Below the pieces are notes generated by a model. The model made no database searches, had not been told where the DNA came from, and worked only from the letters and a program-made list of their open reading frames with translations. DNA of 64,000 nucleotides from Vespula vulgaris. Lineage: Eukaryota; Arthropoda; Insecta; Hymenoptera; Vespidae. Where the stretch lies: the NCBI RefSeq assembly GCF_905475345.1, contig NC_066595.1, positions 2,035,001-2,099,000 of the forward strand, in the 5' to 3' direction. Position 1 is the first letter of the stretch; each line of letters starts with the position of its first letter. Positions 12,115 through 24,014 of the stretch are shown in pieces. The position numbers were made by a program, and so were the translations under genes.

Positions 12115-15100
12115 TTAAGTCTTTCTCTTTGTTTTCTTAACATTTTGTACGGGCGTCAACCTCTTCGTCGTTTTCTTCGTCGTAACCTTCTTCTTCTTGT
12201 TCGTACTTGTACTAGTTTTAGAGGCCTTTTTGGCATATTTATCGATCAAAGAATCGAAGAAATTATTAGCTTGATCGGCCCGTTCTCTGTTACGATTTTG
12301 AATCGCCAATGCGAGATCATTAGCAGCTGCGTTTTCTTCGTCTTCGATTTTTTGCATTTTGTTCAATCGTTCGGCCTCCATGGCTTCTTTGGCCCACTGA
12401 AATCAAAACGATTACGAAAGTTCGATCATTCAACGACTTTTACGACTCTATTTATCTCTTTATTATTAGTTTTAATTATTATCGTTAGCTGTACGTCCCT
12501 ATTAGATTTTTCGTTCCGTCGTAAAAGATCAAACCGTTGATATAAACAGGGAATCGTTAATTAATAACATACTTCATCATCGTCATCATCCACACGGTAA
12601 TACAACTAGGTCAGATTAAAAGCAACGATAAATAAGTGTCCTGAGACATAACAGAAGGCTATATTAACCATCTTTAATAAACTCCAAATGGTAGGAGCAC
12701 TTGTAGTAGTTGGTATATACCAAGGGTAAGAAGAAAAGCGTCCACTCTATTTTTGTGCGCTCGCTACGATCGTATTTGATCTCGACTTTATTAAATAACG
12801 TCCTGTCTATCCCTACGTTATTTACGCACGTACGTTTGGCATTACGACACGCGGAAACGTTTCTTACACATCATTCGTAATATATACCGAGACGATCAGA
12901 TTTTAATTTTAAACCCGTAGAAATCGTATAAAGTATCCCTTTGTTATTTCTCAAAGCAAAGGATTATCGACGCCGTTAACTGACGGAATTTACTATTTGG
13001 CAAGTTCCAAAACTCTCTCTCTCTCTCTCTCTCTTTTTCTTTCTCTTTAGCCTTTAAATCATCTTTAATTTTTCTAACAAAAAGCAACAATCAGCCATTC
13101 GAAACTCTTTCTCTTTCTTACTCTCCTTCTTTCTTCCTTCCCTTTTCTCTTTTCCTTCTGATTTTGTTGCCTAACATAATCCGTAACCATCGATGATGTT
13201 TCATATATCGTTCGTGACCTACTCCACAAATTTCTTACCGTGGAAATTCCGTTATTTATAATTTCTGGCAAGTTCTTCTAAACGTTCGACTAATGTTAGT
13301 AAGTCATGTAGTTACACAATCCACGTACGCGGAATTTCAAATTCGTCCATACGGATGACACAATCTAACAGAACCGAAGACCTATTCTCGAAATATGATA
13401 TGGAGAAAATACGATATAAAAAATATACTTCCAATGGAGTGAAAAAAAAAGAAAAAAAGAAAGAGAGAGAGAGAGAGAAAGAAAGAAAAGAACATTATAA
13501 AGTCATCAAAAATTAAAAAATTCTATCTTAAAAATGATTTCCGAAGGTTAACATTTTATTCGCCTTTGGCAACGATATCTCTCTCTGTTTTTCTCATCGA
13601 AAATACTAGTCCAAACACCTGTTGGCCATGTCCGCCAAACATGAAACTTGTTCTGAACTTGACTCTGACGATTGACTCGATTAAATGACTGAATCACTGA
13701 CTTACTTATTTACCGACTCCCTGACTCACTCATTTTGCAGATTACGTAGATAAATTATATGTTATCGTTATATACCAAACGTCCGACGTATACTCGAGTA
13801 TCGCGTTTCAACATCAATCATTTCCTTTCGATCGAAAATAGAATTTCTTTTTTTTCTTCTTCAAAGACGATCAACCTATCGATCCAACGTTGATCGATCA
13901 TATCTTACATCTTTCATCGTCAAGATCGAGATCTGATTTTCGAATGGGACGATCTTGATCACTTGTTCACATTTTATGCAACAAATGCATTTCATAAATC
14001 CGGCAAAAGAATACAAAAAGATATATGACTAGACGATACTACGTTCTGGCATATTAAACAAGGTCGTTGCATAACAAGAGTCAACGCGGTTGGACGATGG
14101 CATTAGTAATTATTTCATTATCATTCCGGATACAATGCGACCCTCGTTCCTCGTTTATTTCAATTGTCTGTCGTAGAGACTCTCGTCCATCATAGAGAAA
14201 TCGTAGGTTAACTCTTTTTTTTCTTCTTATTGTTACTGACGTAAAACGTTTCAAGATTTGCGTGACGATAAATACTTATCATTTATTCTTTAACCAATTT
14301 AAGAGGTAACTATATAAGTACGAAAGATACCTACGCAATTGTGATTCTGGTTCTCGTCTCATATCACACCGTATTAATCAATGAATTAGAACGATAGCTT
14401 CCTTCTTTCTTTGTCTTTGTCTCTTTCTACGTGTTTGCAAAAAACCGTAGATTTTTTTCTTCCTTTTCTTTTTTTCAATCGAAACACGAAGAAACAAAGC
14501 TTAACGAAATGAAAACAATGAAAAAAAAAAAAAAGAAAAAAAAACGTAGTGCCGATCGTGATTTCATAAATGCTTAACACGGATGTTTTGTTACTTTTTC
14601 TCGTACAAAGTTCCTATTACATTATCATAGCATAAATAATAGTAATAATAATAATGATAATAATAATAATAATAATAGTAATAATAATAATAATGATGAT
14701 AATAATAATTAATAATAATAATTAATAATTTCTAATCGTACGATACGAGTGTTGTTAAGATCAACGGGATCTGTACGTTCGTAAAGCGGATTATAATCAC
14801 TCACGAAAAATGTCCTTCAGCTAAAATCTCTGCACGATGACATTTAAAAGAAAAATAAAAAAGAAAAGGGTAGTAGTTGTCAATTTGATCGAAAACGATG
14901 AACTTGGACACTCGGGAAATGGCTTGTCCGTAGTAGTTTCTACAACTGCAGTTGATTGTTGTTGTTGTTCGTAATTCACGGGCGGTGATAATGGCCGTCT
15001 TATGGTAACAGTGGGTTGGTAATATGGAACTTGAAGAAAATCATTAGGTGCGGCAGGTTGAACGATTTCAGGTATTATCGGTGGTCGTACGTAAGGTCTC

Positions 15101-17808
15101 ATCGTATAACGTTCATCCTCCATTTGAATAGTTTCCATATCGTTTTTCTCGATTTGCGGATCAGAGATTGGATTAGGAAGCGGATAATTCGGTTCGATTA
15201 GTATCTCGTTCGGCGTATAATAAACTTCAGGTGGTTGCGTTGATAAAATATGTTTTGGATCTGAGATAGGAGGCAAAGCTCCTCGATTTGTCGGGCTTGA
15301 AGCCAAAGAGGACGACCCAGTTACTTCGTCGGAGTAGTCGAATGATTCGTGATATTCATTGTCCATGATTGTTGTTTCGTCTTTTCTGACAATTGGCCAA
15401 GGTTGCGTTGATGGATATCTAGAAGGTTGTTGAGTCGTAGTTGTAGTTGTCATGTAAGAACGATAAGGATCAACGATTGTTGAGTAATGTCGTGGTACTT
15501 CCGGTTTATTCGTTGTTGTGACGAACGAAGAAGAATCGACCGATGAGAATTGCGATATTTTATCATTGTAATCGGACGTGGTTACGCTCACCGGTGCATA
15601 CAATGGATAACGTATCCTTTCGGATATCGATGTACGCTCAGGCGATCTCGTGTCTTCGGTAGTCACGACAACCGAAGGAAAATAAATCTTGTTTCGATAA
15701 TCCGACGTCGATGGCCAATAGTCGATAGAAGTTTCCGTACGATCTACGGTCATACTATCGTCGTCCGAGACTTCATCGATATCCTTCCATCTTGGATCTT
15801 TATTAAAACTAATGCCACGATCGTTGAGAAACTTACTGATAGCGTTCGGACACTTAAATTCGTCATTTTCACTGAGATATATTCTTTTTAACGCCTTCAA
15901 ATTTTCCATAGCTTGTCTGTTCAAACACTCGAACCGATTGCCGGATAATCGAAAGTCAACGACATTCGGTAGATTCTCATACACCTCGTCTTCGATCGTC
16001 GTTATTTTATTGTAATTTAGATCCAAATAAGTCAGATAATCCAATCCTTTGAACCAAGCTCCTTTGACAGTGGTTAGATGATTATCGTCCAAACTCAATT
16101 GTTGAAGATTTATTAAGGATTGAAAAGCGGTCGGTTCGATATCCGATATGTCACAATGAGAACAAGCCAAGACCCAAAGATTCGAGCCGAATCGTGAAAA
16201 CATATCCGTGGTTATAATCGGTATTTTCATCTTACTGATACGTATTTTCTCTACTTCCGTTGGTATCGAATATAAATCCGTAGGATCTCCTCCGACGCAA
16301 GAGTACTCTAACATATCCTCGTTTCTCACGTGGTCACATGTTCCTGCTGCACCCCCAACACTCATGAAAACTGTTAAAAACGTGAATCCGAATGCGACGA
16401 TATCCATTTTATTAAATCATTCACTAGATACCGTTTAATTATTTCAATATTACACCGTATCATCAATTTTACGGTATTAAAATCATCGTGCCAGAGACTT
16501 TAGCCGAAAGACATAACGTGAACGCGAAAGAGGGCGATCCTCGATCCTCGATCCTCGATCCGATTGTCCCGTGAACTAATCCCGCTATTGCGCGTTCCCT
16601 GGTTACTTATTTACCAGTACTCCCCCTCCAATACCTCGCGGCATTGCTTCTCCTTCTCTTGCTACTTTCATTCGTCGAGCGACAGTGTCCATTGATAAAA
16701 ATAGAAAAGCTAGAAAATAGAGCAGCAACCGTTTGTTTGTTCGAAAATTGACGTGACGCGCAACGAAACTTGAAGGAAGAAGAGAAGCATTCAAATTGCA
16801 TAGTACTATGCTTTCTTTGATGTTAATAAATTCTCTCAATTGACTTTAAGTCATAATCCAATAAATGATAATTGTTTCCTAGAAAAGTGTGAATTTATCA
16901 TTTTTGAATAATGACCAAGTGTCTAATCCGTTTAACGAAGCTCGTTACTTATTTCTATGTTTAATCTATATGATTTATGTTTTTTTTTGCAAACCTTTCT
17001 TTTCCTACGTAATTTCTTCTTTTCGCTTTCTTCCGTAAAAGCTTTATATTCAGGTACTTCGCCGGCTTCTATTAACTTAGCTATGATCGTATGGTATCTC
17101 GGTTCTTCTTCGCAATTACTAAAAGGTACTACTACTAAAATGTAATCCATGTCGCCTTTGCCTGTAATACGCGTAAGATATATTACTACGTTTGACTTAA
17201 CATAGCTTTCGAATAAATAGATCAAACTCACCATCCATATACGCTCTCTTTAAATCTTTGATTTCGATTTCAGAACCTTTATACGTCTTCTCGTAGTTAC
17301 TGATAGTCTCTTCGGTAATCGGCTTGAACAAGGTCTTCCAATAATCAGCCCAGTTGCGCATAATAACCTCTTCACTTTCTTCGTCATATTGACCAGACTC
17401 ATTATAGATTTTTCTTTTTTCCGAATCACTAAGAATGGAATGAATTCTACCAAGAACTTTAAATTTCTCCGTAGCTTCAGCTTTGATGTTTTCCTCTACA
17501 CGATCCGGATGTACAAGCAGAGAAAGCTTGTGATAAGCTTTTTTCACTGATGACAAAAAATAAATTTCGTATGAAGAAATACACAATTGGTTGTGTCGAA
17601 TTAACTTAAAGGGAAACTCCATTTCTTTCATTTATGAGTTAAAAAAAAAGTTTAACAAACTTATAATTTTTTCGTTAAGGTTAGGTTTTCATTAAAAGTA
17701 TTGGTTTAACATACCCTGTTTGTCATCCGCATCCGTCGATATTTTTAACACTTCATAAAAATTTCGTGAACCGAAATATTTTTCGCACAGATCTAACAAA
17801 TTAGCCAT
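12115..17808 (-). CDS. DNAJC9: DnaJ homolog subfamily C member 9 (DNAJC9), J-domain histone co-chaperone
   Basis: Four exons on the minus strand: 17715-17808, 17232-17546, 16995-17161 and 12115-12396. They join in frame to 285 residues (human about 260). The J domain (residues ~14-82) contains the HPD motif (LLVHPDRV) that stimulates Hsp70 ATPase. The middle keeps EKTYKGSE, the KGDMDYI segment and AGEVPEYKAF, typical of DNAJC9. The last exon supplies the matching C-terminal helix (LALAIQNRNRERADQANNFF) and a Lys-rich tail. In animals DNAJC9 holds histones H3-H4 and delivers Hsp70 to them. The exon 3 donor is weak (aag|gtttgc). The last intron is about 4.6 kb and contains another complete gene on the same strand; joining the last exon across it rests on phase and family resemblance. 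Confidence 0.88.
13012..13034. repeat. (CT)n microsatellite
   Basis: About 11 CT units followed by a T/C-rich tract. Confidence 0.9.
14634..14730. repeat. Imperfect (AAT)n array
   Basis: About 95 bp of AAT/AATG units just downstream of the LRR gene stop. Confidence 0.9.
14821..16407 (-). CDS. Secreted or cell-surface leucine-rich-repeat protein, single exon, nested in DNAJC9 intron
   Basis: An uninterrupted 528-residue frame from ATG 16407 to stop 14821. Residues 1-22 are a hydrophobic signal peptide (AFGFTFLTVFMSVGGAAG). A Cys-bearing N-cap follows, then about five LRRs between residues ~45 and ~190 (LINLQQLSLDDNHLTTV, LDYLTYLDLNYNKITTI, LPNVVDFRLSGNRFECL, LKALKRIYLSEN) and a Cys-containing C-cap near FKCPNAI. 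Residues ~215-490 are a Ser/Thr/Pro-rich, probably disordered stalk with many TTT runs, suited to O-glycosylation. The last ~20 residues are hydrophobic (LFFFIFLLNVIVQRF) after a CPSSS stretch, fitting a GPI-anchor signal or a short transmembrane tail. The ligand and precise family are unknown. It lies on the same strand as DNAJC9, wholly within that gene's last intron. Confidence 0.85.
   Translation of the reverse strand: MDIVAFGFTFLTVFMSVGGAAGTCDHVRNEDMLEYSCVGGDPTDLYSIPTEVEKIRISKMKIPIITTDMFSRFGSNLWVLACSHCDISDIEPTAFQSLINLQQLSLDDNHLTTVKGAWFKGLDYLTYLDLNYNKITTIEDEVYENLPNVVDFRLSGNRFECLNRQAMENLKALKRIYLSENDEFKCPNAISKFLNDRGISFNKDPRWKDIDEVSDDDSMTVDRTETSIDYWPSTSDYRNKIYFPSVVVTTEDTRSPERTSISERIRYPLYAPVSVTTSDYNDKISQFSSVDSSSFVTTTNKPEVPRHYSTIVDPYRSYMTTTTTTQQPSRYPSTQPWPIVRKDETTIMDNEYHESFDYSDEVTGSSSLASSPTNRGALPPISDPKHILSTQPPEVYYTPNEILIEPNYPLPNPISDPQIEKNDMETIQMEDERYTMRPYVRPPIIPEIVQPAAPNDFLQVPYYQPTVTIRRPLSPPVNYEQQQQSTAVVETTTDKPFPECPSSSFSIKLTTTTLFFFIFLLNVIVQRF
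16408..16994 (-). promoter_or_regulatory. Candidate promoter/5' flank of nested LRR gene
   Basis: About 590 bp between the LRR start codon and the DNAJC9 exon 3 donor. If the LRR gene has its own promoter, it should lie here. The stretch is less A+T-rich than its surroundings and holds a triplicated gatcctc phrase near 16537-16562. No TATA box or initiator was assigned with confidence. Confidence 0.35.
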
Positions 17809-20796
17809 GTTTATAATAAAACAGTTAGAGCAAATAAAATTTAGAAAATTTCTATCGATTATTATCACACAGAACTGGTCGACTTATACCAACTTATAAT
17901 CATTCGTCACTGCCAATATTTTTGAACACCGACTATCTCGCCACAATTTTTTTATATACATTATTATTTAAATAAATAAAAAATATTTGTCCCTAATAAA
18001 AATTAACGAGATGCACTGTCATTTTATCATGTAACGTTTTACATTATTCTTTCATTATTTGAAATACTACACTGGTGGAAAGAAAAAAGTATATTAACAT
18101 ATTTTTAACATGTCGCGCACTCTTCTTCCTGGCGCGTAAATTCAAAATTGCTTCGTGCTATATACTATTTTAAAGTATTTACTACTTTACGATCGTAGCG
18201 TATACGACTTTAGCGACAGATATGGATAAGATATGAACTACAGGCGCAATATATAAAAATTTGCAATATGGACCAATTGTATCGATGTACAAAGGAATAT
18301 TGATCCATTAATCGTCAAAGTCGATCAAAGATTTGTTTTTGTTAACGTTAAATGTAGCAAACGATCGCGAGATCCAAACTAAAATCTAAGACAAATAAAT
18401 TAAAATTATTTCATGTTTAAAAAGTGTTCCTAGTCGTTAATCGAATGTATAATTATTTAAATATTAGTTCAATGCACTCCGTGTGTATTATAGATTGTTT
18501 AAATAATTATTAATATATCGAAAATATTAATTATTAAGTATTCACATTTAGAAAGAGAGAGCTCCGATGTTTACTCGTCGAAACCCAAGAGAAAACTAAT
18601 CCAATAATCTTCAAAGTGAGTCGAAGTTTGTTTTTGTTGATATTACACGTAATCAATGACGTTGAATTCAATGTTTTTAAATATTGAAATTTTAAATGAA
18701 GAATATTTTATGTTTATCATGTTCTATCAGCTTTGTAATATTTAAACGAATGTACGATTATTTAAATATTAGTTTAGTACACTTTGTGTATATTATAAAT
18801 TGTTCAAATAATTACAAAATTAAGGAAATTATTAATTATTAAATTTTCACGTTTAAATGTTTATTCGACGAAATATAAAAGAAAACTGTTTCGCGTTATG
18901 AAATATTTAAATTAGTGTGCTATTGTTTAAATATTAGTTTGTTATGCTACGTGAAGATTAAATATTGTTTCAATTATTACAAATTAATCGAACGTATGAA
19001 TAATTTAAAATTAGGTTTGACATTGTAGTTCATTTTATTTGAAATTGAAGTATCATTTAAAAAAACGATATATGTATATATTATATTATATCGATATATT
19101 TGTAATAAAAAAATTGTACAACATGGATTTAGTGTTCCCCGATACAACAATTAGAATACCGAGTTTTATCCAATAATTTTTTACAACAGGTTCAATGATC
19201 AACAAAGTATGTAGTCAATAATGTTGAATGAAATGCCAAAGAAGATGAAAAATTTTATATTTTTATTCCTTTTTTTTTTTCTTGTATAACTCGAATTATA
19301 AATGTTATCCTACATTTAGATTTAATCTTAATTAAATATTTTCATTTTGAATTGATAGATTTAGTTTACAATAGGGCATATTATCTTATAATTATTATAT
19401 ACATTAATTTGTTTTATAAATATAAGTTATTAGATATTTATATAATCTATATTTTCAATTATGATATAACGATCAACATTATGAACATTTCTTTTTTTAT
19501 TTATTTTTCGAATAATAATAAAATATCTAGCCTTTAATAAGGCAACATCATCACATTGGGAAACTTTATGAAAAAAATTTTATATTTAAAGATTGAATAT
19601 ATAACGGAGAATACTCGTATTTCTTGTTATGACAAATCACTTATTGATCAATAAGTGAGAGAATTAAGAGACCAGAAGGCTTTCTTTGGCAGATATTCTC
19701 CACGCTGTATCATGCTATATTGCAGATTGTACTTTCTACACGTATTAGCACACACGGATCCCTTCCTCTCAATTTGTTTTAATTATTTCTTTTCTTTTCC
19801 ATAAATTTTTTAACTTAACTGAGAAATTGATACACGCACATATATAATGCTGATAATACGATTATTGTGAATTTAATTCTGAAGAAGGTTCACCGTCGCT
19901 AACGCATCACAACTATTTTTATCCTTTACTTCATTCTGTTAAATGTTACGTGTACTACAAAGCAAATATATACTTTTCTCTTTACTTCGCATTACAAACG
20001 GGTCTGGGATTGATTCAATTACTGTACTTCGGATAATTCAAAAACACAGAAATGCGATGTATCGTATTTAATTAAAAATTAAAAATAATTTAAAAATATA
20101 TATATATATGTACTTGAATAACGTTGAAAGATAATCCATGCACAATATCCGTGCGTTTACTCGAAAAAAAAAAAAAAAAAAGAAATAATCCTATTCGACG
20201 AACAAAAGTTTCTAATATTCGAATAAACTTTCTGTTTTTGATTATTAAATTTAAGATCTCTTTTTGTTTCTTTTTCTTTTGTTTTTTTTTTATTTTTATT
20301 TTTTTTTTTTGCATTTTTCTTTCCCTTTTCTTTTTCTTTCCCCTTCTTTTTTCTGTTTTTTTTCTCCTTTATTTTTTTTATAATCAAATGATTTCGTTGG
20401 TGCGTTATTGATTTCTTTCAACATCCGATATGATAATAAAGAATATTTTTAAAAAACTTTATGATACATCATGAGATAAGCTCCTCGAAATTAACGAACC
20501 GGGCATCATTGTATGCGTATCATACCTAATCATATTCTCAATGTCAACAAATATATTAAAATTCTATTATACGTGTATTGTAACAAATCCGTATATGGAT
20601 GATTCATTGTGCAACAACATTATTTTCTATCAGGCATCGGTGACATGAAACTTTTCTTAAAGCTCTATTTCAATCGAGTAGATAAAAAATACATCCTTCG
20701 ATTCGTATCTATTATGTCATTTTTCAATAATCAACTAGTACCAATGAGCACGCGTTTCATTTTTTAACTATCGTCAATTCCTTGATTGTAACAATG
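17809..20796. other. DNAJC9-PDSS1 spacer; A+T-rich, tandemly repeated
   Basis: The left end is the DNAJC9 promoter side and the right end the PDSS1 3' flank. No coding exon is seen. The middle is built from diverged copies of a sequence of about 300 bp, listed separately. Poly-A/T and T/C-rich tracts lie at 20165-20390. Confidence 0.6.
18300..19020. repeat. Diverged tandem repeat, unit about 160-310 bp
   Basis: The phrase ttatttaaatattagtt occurs near 18453 and 18759, and a close variant near 18915. Each is followed by a gtgtattat/tatattat and attgtttaaataatta-like block. Companion phrases (caaagtcgatcaaag...gtttttgtt) recur near 18315 and 18612. Spacing is about 306 bp and then about 157 bp, so the third copy is truncated. 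Confidence 0.65.
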
Positions 20797-23700
20797 CTAC
20801 TTAATACGATTGATAACAAAATCAGAAATAAATATCAGAGCTTTTTGATATGGGCTTTCGGCAAGCGATTGAACCAACTTGACAGCTTCTGCACAGTGTT
20901 TCTTCGCTAAGAATTTGGTCTGATCAAGACCGTGAGATTCGTGAACCAATTTGTACGCTCTCTCGACGTCGTTTGGTTCTTGGAATCGACGCATGATCAT
21001 CGCATTGAGTTCTGGATACTGCAAAATAATGAAGAAAAAAAAAAATCAAAATTATATGAGAATGATTTTTGTCCATTTAATAGAAAAAATAAATAAATAA
21101 ATAAAATAAAATAAATAAAAAATTTGTATAAAAAAAATTTTTATCCAGATAATAAAAAACTGTCCAACGTGTCGAATCAATGGAGGATTAAAAAAAAAAA
21201 TAAAAAAATAAAAAAAAATATTTTATCTCGACTCGTTCATTTATAATTTATCATTACCTTCTCGCAAGCGAAGAGAACAGGAGCAGTGGCCAAGCCGAGT
21301 TTCAAATCGGTCGCTGTTGGCTTTCCCATCATTGCCGATGAAGAAACAAAATCTAGAAAATCGTCGACCAATTGAAAGGCAAGCCCAATATTTCGACCGT
21401 ACTGATAAGCTAATTCTATTATCTGATCGTTCGCCTCAGCTACTATCGCCGTCTACGGATAAAAAAAAATATAGCATTATGTTCGAGTTTATTATTGAGA
21501 AATCTTTTTACTGCATTTCTTCTTTTCCTTTCTTTTTTTTTTCTTTTTTTTTTTTTTTTTTTTTAAATAATTCTCCCAATCTAGAACTTACCGCTTTGAG
21601 TGAATTAGCGATAAGACTGCCCGTCTTTCGATAGGTTTTATTGAGGTAGTGAGCAAATCTTTCGTTCTCCGTTTCCTTCGAACCAAGTTGCATGAACTCA
21701 CCTTGGACCAAATCCGATATTATCTAAATATGAAGACAAAATTTCCGAGTTTAAAATTTACAAAGATCTTAGAGAAAGATAATCGTGTTTATTTAAAAAT
21801 TGTATCTTAAATATTTACCTCAGCTAGCGTAATAGTAACTTCATCGTTTTTTAGACGTGATAGTAGTACGGTAGCAATCGCAAGAATGTAGTTACCTGCC
21901 AGTGACACCTGAAATATATCTTAGAAATTCAATTATACCATTATAGATCGTACGATTTTTTAATATTCTCACTTTCTCGGTCTGTTTCTCTCGGAGATGA
22001 TATTTTATTTAACGTTCCGATCTTTTTTACCGAAGTCACGTGATCATATAGAAAATATATAATTTATATATATATATATATATAAAATATAAATATATGG
22101 AATGACCCACACGTAGCCAAAGCGTTACGAACTGTGTGAAAATCCTTTCCAATTACCACAAATAAGGAGGCAATCTTTTTTCTTTTTTACTAATTAGAAG
22201 GTTTCACAAATTTAAGTACTTTTTCTCTTTCTTTCTCTCTTTCTCTTTTTCTCTTTTTATTCTACCGTGTCGATTTCGTTGCTCTCATGAAAAAAAAAAA
22301 AAGAAAAGGAAATCGTAACGATTTCGACAAATTCATCTTATTCGTTTATTTGATTTTATCGTATGCACGTACAAAGTCATTATTTTTAAATACAATGGAT
22401 AGAAAAGAAGGAAGGAATATACGTTGCATAGTCGATTGCAGTTCGGATAATCATAAATTGTTAATGAAGACGTTATTCACGTAGCGAAAATGCCGGTTAA
22501 AACCGCGAAAGTCTCATCTCTTATCGTTGCGAATACAAAGATGGGAACTTGGTTTACGATCGAAAGAAAACATAGTAGCGACGCATCGAAGAGGTCACGG
22601 TACGTTGTTTCGTTGTCTCAAATCGCGTTGACAATTCTTTGTAAGGAGTTGTAATTTCGAGTTTCACATCCGGCATCACCTAGCTGCCTTTTTTTCACGC
22701 TTTTATCTTTCTCTCTGTCCTTCTTTATCTTTTTCTTTCTTTCTTTCTTTCTTTCTTTCTTTAAATCAAGAATCTTATGTATGTATGTGCTTGTGTATGT
22801 ATTACGAAATACAAACTTTTTACATGGGTAAAATTGCTTTCGTAAAAAAAGAATAATATCGTAAGCTAGTAATAATCGATATTGCAATCAGTCAGATCAA
22901 TTTAGTTTAGATAAAAAATATATATATGCGTGCGTGCGCGTATGTGTGTTGCATCTAGTTCAGTAGCGAGCATTGGATTATTCATACATCGTACAATTCG
23001 ATATTTATTAGCAAAACGTTAACGTTAAAACTGTATCGATCTATCTTTACTTTTATCGATCTTTGGAAAAATAATTCATTCGTTATAATTTTTAATTTCT
23101 TTATTTCGCTCATTAACAATAATAAATAAAGAAGGGTAGATTTCAATTTGGCAATGTAATAAAATGAAATATTATTAATTACATTAATTTAGTTTTACCA
23201 AATTACGAAAGATGATAGATCTGTAATCTTTAATACTAAACATGCAATATCTATTTTTACTTTATTTCACTTTCCAACTCGCTCGATATTACGAGTTTTG
23301 TCAAAACGAAAAGAGAGAGAGAGAGAGAGAAAGAGAGAAAGAAAAAAAAGAAAGAAAAAAAGAAAGAGAGAAAGAGGAAGAAGAGACAGTAATAATCAGC
23401 GAATTAGTTAACAGAACACAAACGTTTCCTTGCTTTCGTACTTTTTCATGGGGTTTTATTTCTGGCACGAATACGGCCGACTTTTTCTTCACGCGTCAAG
23501 AAAGAATTACAAATTGCGCGTTTCTCTGTCTGTCTGTCTGTCTGTCTGTCTATCCGTCCGTTCGTCCATCCGTTTGTCCGTGTCTCTTCTCTCTTTCTCT
23601 TTTTCTTGAGTCGAGGATGACACGGCAATACGGCCTTGACGGCCCTGGAGCAACATAACGATAAGTATTATACATGTACTTGAGCAACACTCTCTCGATT

Positions 23701-23965
23701 AGCGTCTCGTTAATACAACTCCGTTACGTAATACCTAAGACGTTTATTATAGGCATATATTCGGGGCACCTTCCCTCATTCTCCACCTTTTGTCTTCTTC
23801 TTTGATTATTTTCGAAATAGTTTTTATTTATCTTTCATCATTATCTTTCTGTACCTTATTATTATCGTTATTATTATTATTTCTCATCCTCTCTTTTGTC
23901 CTCGTTATAAAATTCAAGTAAATCATTATTCGGCTCGAATTTTCTTTAAGAATCCATTATATTTT

Positions 23966-24014
<49 letters not shown>

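Larger units (their letters stand above)
12397..14820. other. DNAJC9 intron 3, distal part; 3' flank of nested LRR gene
   Basis: No exon is supported here. The right end probably carries the 3' UTR of the nested LRR gene. CT, AAT and poly-A/T tracts are scattered through it. Confidence 0.55.

Noticed and set aside
12145..12540. A 131-codon plus-strand frame over the last DNAJC9 exon
   Set aside because: The minus strand matches the DNAJC9 C-terminal helix and has the proper acceptor; the plus frame runs on into intron.
15550..15891. Plus-strand frames opposite the LRR gene
   Set aside because: They are antisense shadows of a clear minus-strand gene with signal peptide and LRRs.
17250..17453. 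An alternative minus-strand frame over DNAJC9 exon 2
   Set aside because: It is an out-of-frame shadow of the J-domain exon.
17670..17690. A ttaaggttaggtt stretch resembling the insect telomere repeat TTAGG
   Set aside because: Only about one unit is present; this is chance, not an interstitial telomere array.
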